From assembly GCA_020634245.1 (NCBI GenBank), contig JACKCC010000014.1:243927-307926 (forward strand): DNA of 64,000 bases, in the 5' to 3' direction. Of the stretch, positions 59,762-64,000 are shown piece after piece. The first letter of the stretch is position 1. Each line of letters opens with the position of its first letter. The stretch comes from Ardenticatenaceae bacterium. Lineage in GTDB: Bacteria; Chloroflexota; Anaerolineae; Promineifilales; Promineifilaceae. A program made the position numbers and the translations under genes. A model generated the notes under the pieces. That model was not told where the DNA came from. It did not search any database and saw only the letters and a program-made list of their open reading frames with translations.

Positions 59762-60581
59762 TTACACTCCAATTTGGTTTTGGTGCTCTTCCATTTCTTG
59801 TACGGCCGTTTCCCCCACCACAATTCCTTCATCCAGCCGGTGAAAATCGAAAATGCCAATCGTGCTCATATCCGGCCGCAGCAAAACGTCGGGCGGGGCA
59901 ATGGCCATGCGGGCATTTAACGACTGAACAGTGACGATGTCGGTGACAGTGGTTAAAACCTGCCAGATGCGCTGTCGCTGGGTCAGAGCTAGCGCCCGCT
60001 CCAAAATGCCTGAGGCTGCCGGAACCGGGTCCGCCTGGGCACCGTAGGGGGCTGAATTGCTCAAATCAACGGCGATAACAAACGTCGCGCCGCGGGCGCG
60101 GGCGATGTCAAAGGGCAGGTTGTTGAGCAGCCCGCCATCGACCAATAGCATGCCTCCCCGCTCTACTGGCGGGAAGATGATGGGGAAGGCGATGGTGGCG
60201 AGTACGGCCGTTACCACATCTCCCTCATCCAAAATCACAATTTTCCGATTAACCAGGTCGGTGGCCACCACCGCCAATGGAATCTGCAAATCGGCAAAAG
60301 TGATACGGCCGATGGTATCAACCAGCAGCTTTTCAAATTTATTCGCGCTGCTCAGACCGGCGGCATTACCCGGCAGTCCGTACATTTGACTCAGGTTGAC
60401 CTTTTGGAAAAAAGCTGCCAGATCATCGTGCTGCAAACCGGCGGCGGCCAGCGCGCCGATGAGACCGCCAATGCTCGTGCCAGTAATCAAATCCGGCTGC
60501 ACGCCCATACGATCCAATTCTTTCAGCACGCCAATGTGGGCGCGCCCCTACCCTGCCGCCTAAGCGCCAATCAATCTTCAT
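59762..60581 (-). CDS. Patatin-like phospholipase (N terminus frame-broken)
   Basis: From about 60529 downstream the frame is open for 255 residues. It has the nucleophile elbow GTSIGG, a FPIIFPPVERGGMLLVDGG segment with the catalytic Asp (DGGLLNNLPFDIARA), and a C terminus ending HQNQIGV. The first ~20 residues (MKIDLALGGGGARGLAHIGV by expectation) need two or three lost bases restored between 60530 and 60575. ATG 60581 has GGAG upstream. Active family members hydrolyse acyl lipids. The tail is three bases from ppgK. Confidence 0.8.
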
Positions 60582-60595
60582 TCGTTCTCCACTAT

Positions 60596-61872
60596 TCACG
60601 ATCCCGTAAAATGTGGTAATGGCTCTACTGGTTCGTCTGACCGGGTGATGGCTGTATGCCTCTTGCCCTTGCGGGCTGGTCAGATTTGGCAGGATCATTG
60701 GCGTAGCAGAATCTCACCCAACGACTGCCCGGCGGCCAGCTTTGCGCGTCGCCCAGGCCAATACCAGCCCGACAGCATAATCGAGTTGTCTTCTTGACCA
60801 GCCGCGGCTCCCAACCCGCACGCTGGCTGGCCGATGGCAGCTGTGTCGATGGCGACGATATAACCCGATTGCGGGGCAAAAATTGGTTAACCAGGTGGCG
60901 CTTGCGGCGCGGGAAGGATCTCGACTGGCGGACATCACCCTGGGCTACACCAGTTGGCGGAATTTTTCCCCAGGCACGGCAGATTTTACTATCTCATTCA
61001 CCATTGCTGTAGCCGACTCAGCGTTTCCTTTGCCAGCCAACAGGACCATCTGGGCGGCTACCATTTCGCGTTGTCAAAAACCGGCCGGACCGCTGTCATA
61101 CAGCGTGGCAATCGCCTCTTTCCTCAGCGCGTTGCCTGCGTTTCCCTAACGGCTGGTTCATGTCCGGGATGAGCTTACTGTTTTGCGCCCGGCATCAGTG
61201 CCGATGTCCACCGCATAATCCGGGCCAGTTCGCGCGCCTTTTTCGGCGTGGCATGAACGCGCCGCTGCCCATCTTTACATCAGGGACGATGCCGTCAGCG
61301 GCAGCCAGCTTTTTGGACATGATCGAGGCGGCGATAAATGACATAGTAGCCCTCGTGGATGCATCGCTTCCAGGCGCCACAATTTGCGTCGGCCGGAGCC
61401 AGATCGGCCGAATTTGCCCAGCCAGCGCCAGCCAATTTCGCGCAGCTGCTTTTTGAACTGTGGCAGCGTCAGCGCGACGACCAGCCACGAATCGAATCCA
61501 TCTTGTCCAGTGTTACGCCACCGCTGGAGCCCAGGCCGCGCCCACTGTCTTACCCACCGGCGCCGCAGGCACCAGCCAACGGCTGGGCAACTAGAGGTCA
61601 CTTTGTCACGCCCCGCACCGCCCACGATAGATGGCAGCATCGATGATGAAGGGGCCACGTCGTGTAAATCCAACTGGTCGCCCGAATGGGTATCGCCAGG
61701 AATCAAATCGAGCTATCTCCCGCCGGTTCATCCCTTTTAGGTGAATGGCCGCCAATCAAAGCGGCTGCCTGGTATTCAGGGAATATCGGCCATGTATTGC
61801 GGATGAACCGTTCAATTTCGGCGGTGGAAAGTTCACCGCCGTCTCGTTTTGGGCAATGATATGCATTCGCAT
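60596..61872 (-). pseudogene. pdp: Pyrimidine-nucleoside phosphorylase, frame-broken
   Basis: ATG 61872 (AGGAAG upstream) opens MRMHIIAQ(K)RDGGELSTAEIERFI, the diagnostic start. Further fragments are PEYQAAAL, SGDQLDL, IMSKKLAA, DVKMGSGAFM, IDYAVGLVL and ANDPAKSDQPARA. It ends ITRSDEPVEPLPHFTGS at TGA 60596. The normal gene (~435 codons) would be ~30 bases longer. The enzyme splits pyrimidine nucleosides with phosphate. All placed changes are deletions, as in the neighbours. Confidence 0.75.
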
Positions 61873-62118
61873 AAGTCACTTCCTGGTCGCTGGCAGTAGC
61901 TTTGGGCTGTAGCAATTGAACCTCAATATCACGAGTGAACAAACTGATGGGCATAGGTGACGGTCATTTTTAGCCTTCTTTACTGACGGAAAGTGACTGT
62001 CACTCAGTTTAGTCACTCTCAATACGGCCGCGTATACCGATTCCTGCGCATGCTTGATGACAGAACTGAAGATAAAGCTGGAGCCGAGGCCGATGGCTGA
62101 TTTGAGAGGGCTTTTGTC

Positions 62119-64000
62119 ATGGCTGAAGTAGATTTCCTTTTGACTGGTGGCACAGTTGTCACCATGAATGAAAAAAATATGATATTGTTTATGTGGACGG
62201 CGCAGTTGCTGTGCGGGAGTGACAACATTATAACCGTTGGGCCAGTGGCGGAGATTGTGGCGGCTTATTCGGCTTTGGAAACGATGGGCACAACACCGGA
62301 CAGGTGATCATGCCAGGGCTGGTGAATGCCCACACTCACATTCCCATGACGCTGCTGCGAGGCTTGAACGACGATTTGCGCCTGGATGTCTGGCTGGGTT
62401 ACCTGATGCCGTTGGAGCGCGAGTTTGTGACACCGGAGTTTGTTAAGCTGGGCACGCGCGTGGCCTGTGCCGAGATGATCCGGTCGGGCATTACCTCTTT
62501 TGCTGATATGTATTATTTTGAGGAGTCGATTGCGGAGGAAACGGCCGTTATCGGCATGCGTGCTCTGTTAGGCGAAACCATCCTCATCTTCCCTGCCCCC
62601 GATGCCGAAACGTATGAGGATGCGCTGATTTACTGCCGCCGTTTCATCGAACGCTGGAACGGTCATCCGCTCATCCAACCGGCCGTTGCTCCCCATGCCT
62701 GGTACACTGGCACACCGGAAATGCTGCGTGCCTGCGCCGACCTGGCTCGCGCCTTTGACGTGCCTATCCATACCCACATCAGTGAAACCAAATTTGAAGT
62801 GGACAACTGCCGGGCGCAGCATAATATGCCCGCCGTGCCCTGGAATATGAAAAACGGCATTCTGGACACCAAACTGCTGGCCGCACACTGCGTTCATCTG
62901 GATCGGGGCGAAATGTACGATTTGCAAAAATCGGGTGCGGGCGTGGCCCACTGTCCCACCAGTAACCTCAAACTTTCCAGTGGTATCGCTGCCGTGGGGC
63001 AGATGTTGGAGATGGGGCTGAATGTGGGCGTGGGCACCGATGGCCCGGCGAGCAACAACGATCTGGATATGTTTGAAGAGGTGCGGTTGGCGGCGCTGCT
63101 GGCCAAAACACAAAGCGGCGACCCGACGGTTTTACCGGCGCGGCAGGCGCTGGAAACGGTGACAATTGGCGGGGCCAGGGCGATGCACATGGCCGACATT
63201 ACTGGCAGCCTGGAGCCGGGTAAGCGGGCCGACATCACCATCGTGGATATGGATGGTATCCACAATCAGCCACACTTTAATCACCATGCGGACGCGGTTT
63301 ATTCGCGGCTGATTTATGCGGCCAAAAGTACGGATGTGGCTCACGTGATGTGCAACGGCCGTTGGCTCATGCAAAACCGCCAGTTACTCACCGTAGACGA
63401 AGCCGCTGCCAAAGCCGAAGCCGCCCAGGTTGCCGCCCAAATCGATGCCTTTGTGCAGGAACGGGAAGCCAGCCCCTACAACAAACTGGTCCTGCTCTCC
63501 GGCGTCCAGCGGCAGGAAAGCTTCGAAGTCCAGGTGAAAGTGCCTATTGAAGACGATGCATCTGTCCTGGCGGCATTGGAAGGTGACCAACTGGAAATCG
63601 TCAAATACGCCTATTACAAACAGTACGACCAATATTTCATGTTCGACCGCAACGATCCCGACGCGGCGCGCCTGCGCTACCGCGAAGACGAGTTTGTCAA
63701 CGAAAAAGGGGAGGTTTACCAGTCCCGTTCCCGGTTAACGTTGATCGGTGAGGAAGAGCGGCAGGCGTTCCCCAACGCGGTCATGCTTTCCCGCTCCCGC
63801 TTCCTGGCTGAAGCTGACCGCACGCTGCGGTTTTACCGTGAATATTTTGCTCCCAAAGTCGAGGTGGAAGTCAATAAAGACCGCCGCCGCTGGCGGGTGT
63901 TGTACCAGGGCACAGATTTTGCCATCAATCTGGACAAGCTGACGCTGCCGGCGATGGAGGGTTATTACCTGGAAATCAAGTCGCGCACCTGGTCGCGCAC
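62119..64000 (+). CDS. MTA/SAH deaminase fused to a CYTH-like domain (partial)
   Basis: ATG 62119 (GAGGG upstream) starts MAEVDFLLTGGTVVTMNE, then needs three small insertions (A-run near 62171, near 62218 and near 62283) to join the frame that is open from about 62301 to the window end. The amidohydrolase part (to ~63480) has metal-site NAHTHIPM, LETILIFPAP, HTHISET and GTDGPASNNDLDMFEE, typical of 5'-methylthioadenosine/S-adenosylhomocysteine deaminases. Without a stop it continues into a CYTH-like region: FEVQVKVPIED (ExExK-like), QYDQYFMFD, LRYREDEF and GYYLEIKSR. The frame is still open at 64000, so the end is unseen. Confidence 0.75.

Larger units (their letters stand above)
57880..62290. 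other. Block of deletion-type consensus errors
   Basis: Five consecutive genes from ~57.9 to ~62.3 kb are each broken at many sites by losses of one to a few bases, often in short homopolymers. An example is the A-run at 62171, where one A is missing to keep the deaminase frame. Genes on both sides (55.3-57.5 kb and after 62.3 kb) are clean over kilobases. The native ACGGCCGT motif still occurs, so the DNA belongs to the host. Confidence 0.7.
1090..63362. repeat. Highly iterated palindrome ACGGCCGT
   Basis: By-eye count: about 100 copies in 64 kb, against about one expected in random sequence. Copies are mostly inside genes (read as TAV, NGR or RP), in both strands' genes, often extended to AACGGCCGTT or followed by TTCC/TTACC. 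None are in either IS copy, and there is a 4.6-kb empty stretch at 24.5-29.1 kb covering the cytochrome genes and IS. Confidence 0.9.

Noticed and set aside
61873..62118. An additional small gene between pdp and the deaminase
   Set aside because: A short MTVTYAHQFVHS-like frame is seen but stops at once. The block is error-prone and nothing recognisable remains.
57880..62290. Genuine pseudogene cluster
   Set aside because: All placed lesions are small deletions in five unrelated housekeeping-type genes with intact ends. Consensus error explains this better, though reads are needed to prove it.

Overview
The window looks like a chromosomal segment of a Chloroflexota-type bacterium (Anaerolineae-like, probably a filamentous or biofilm lineage). 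This is inferred from gene content: large STAND/TPR regulators, multi-GAF histidine kinases, a Rieske/cytochrome b/dihaem cytochrome c complex, secreted beta-propeller and PPC-repeat proteins ending in a 'YLP' tail, and bactofilin-like and VWA proteins. No rRNA or other decisive taxonomic marker is present. A strong private signature is the palindrome ACGGCCGT, which I count about 100 times by eye in 64 kb. It lies inside and between genes but is absent from the insertion sequences.

Layout. 0-6.2 kb: the end of mreB, rex, then an adaptor/ATPase/two-permease MacB-type export operon. 6.2-9.5 kb: two secreted repeat proteins. 9.6-16.7 kb: a regulatory island with a DJ-1-like pseudoenzyme, two STAND NTPases, a TPR gene split by an IS4-type element, and an unlisted 45-residue secreted peptide. 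16.9-19.1 kb: ECF sigma and membrane-anchored partner. 19.2-23.7 kb: glycosyltransferase, phosphotransferase, argS, dcd. 23.8 kb: tRNA-Val(TAC). 24.1-27.4 kb: a bc-type complex. 27.4-28.6 kb: an intact copy of the same IS, inserted between that operon and its terminator.

28.7-31 kb holds a pterin-synthase-like/glycosyltransferase/methyltransferase operon. 31.2-36.6 kb is a two-component cluster with a 1085-residue MASE1-3xGAF kinase, a lone receiver and a REC-kinase-REC hybrid. 36.7-40.1 kb (minus) carries a rhomboid protease, a small membrane protein, an LPG-synthase-like flippase and a CDP-alcohol phosphatidyltransferase. 40.4-44.6 kb carries an MFS carrier, enoyl-CoA hydratase, ketopantoate reductase and fmt. 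44.7-46 kb carries two small membrane proteins with near-identical promoters. 46.1-48.5 kb is a sigma/anti-sigma/bactofilin operon. 48.7-57.5 kb carries a histidine kinase, a subtilase with a YVWTGG repeat tail, a double-VWA protein and a kinase homologue that lacks the phosphoacceptor histidine.

57.9-62.3 kb is abnormal. Five consecutive, otherwise ordinary genes (AlbA/Schlafen-type ATP-binding protein, polyphosphate glucokinase, patatin, pyrimidine-nucleoside phosphorylase, start of an MTA/SAH deaminase) are broken by small deletions. The middle of IS copy 1 shows the same error style. I read both as consensus-sequence errors (unpolished long-read assembly) rather than true pseudogenes. The window ends inside an apparent deaminase-CYTH fusion that reads cleanly from about 62.3 kb to the edge.

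Intergenic regions repeatedly hold snap-back spacers built from a short word repeated in both orientations, a different word in each spacer. Several start codons lie inside or next to these elements, so I moved many starts downstream of the longest open frame.
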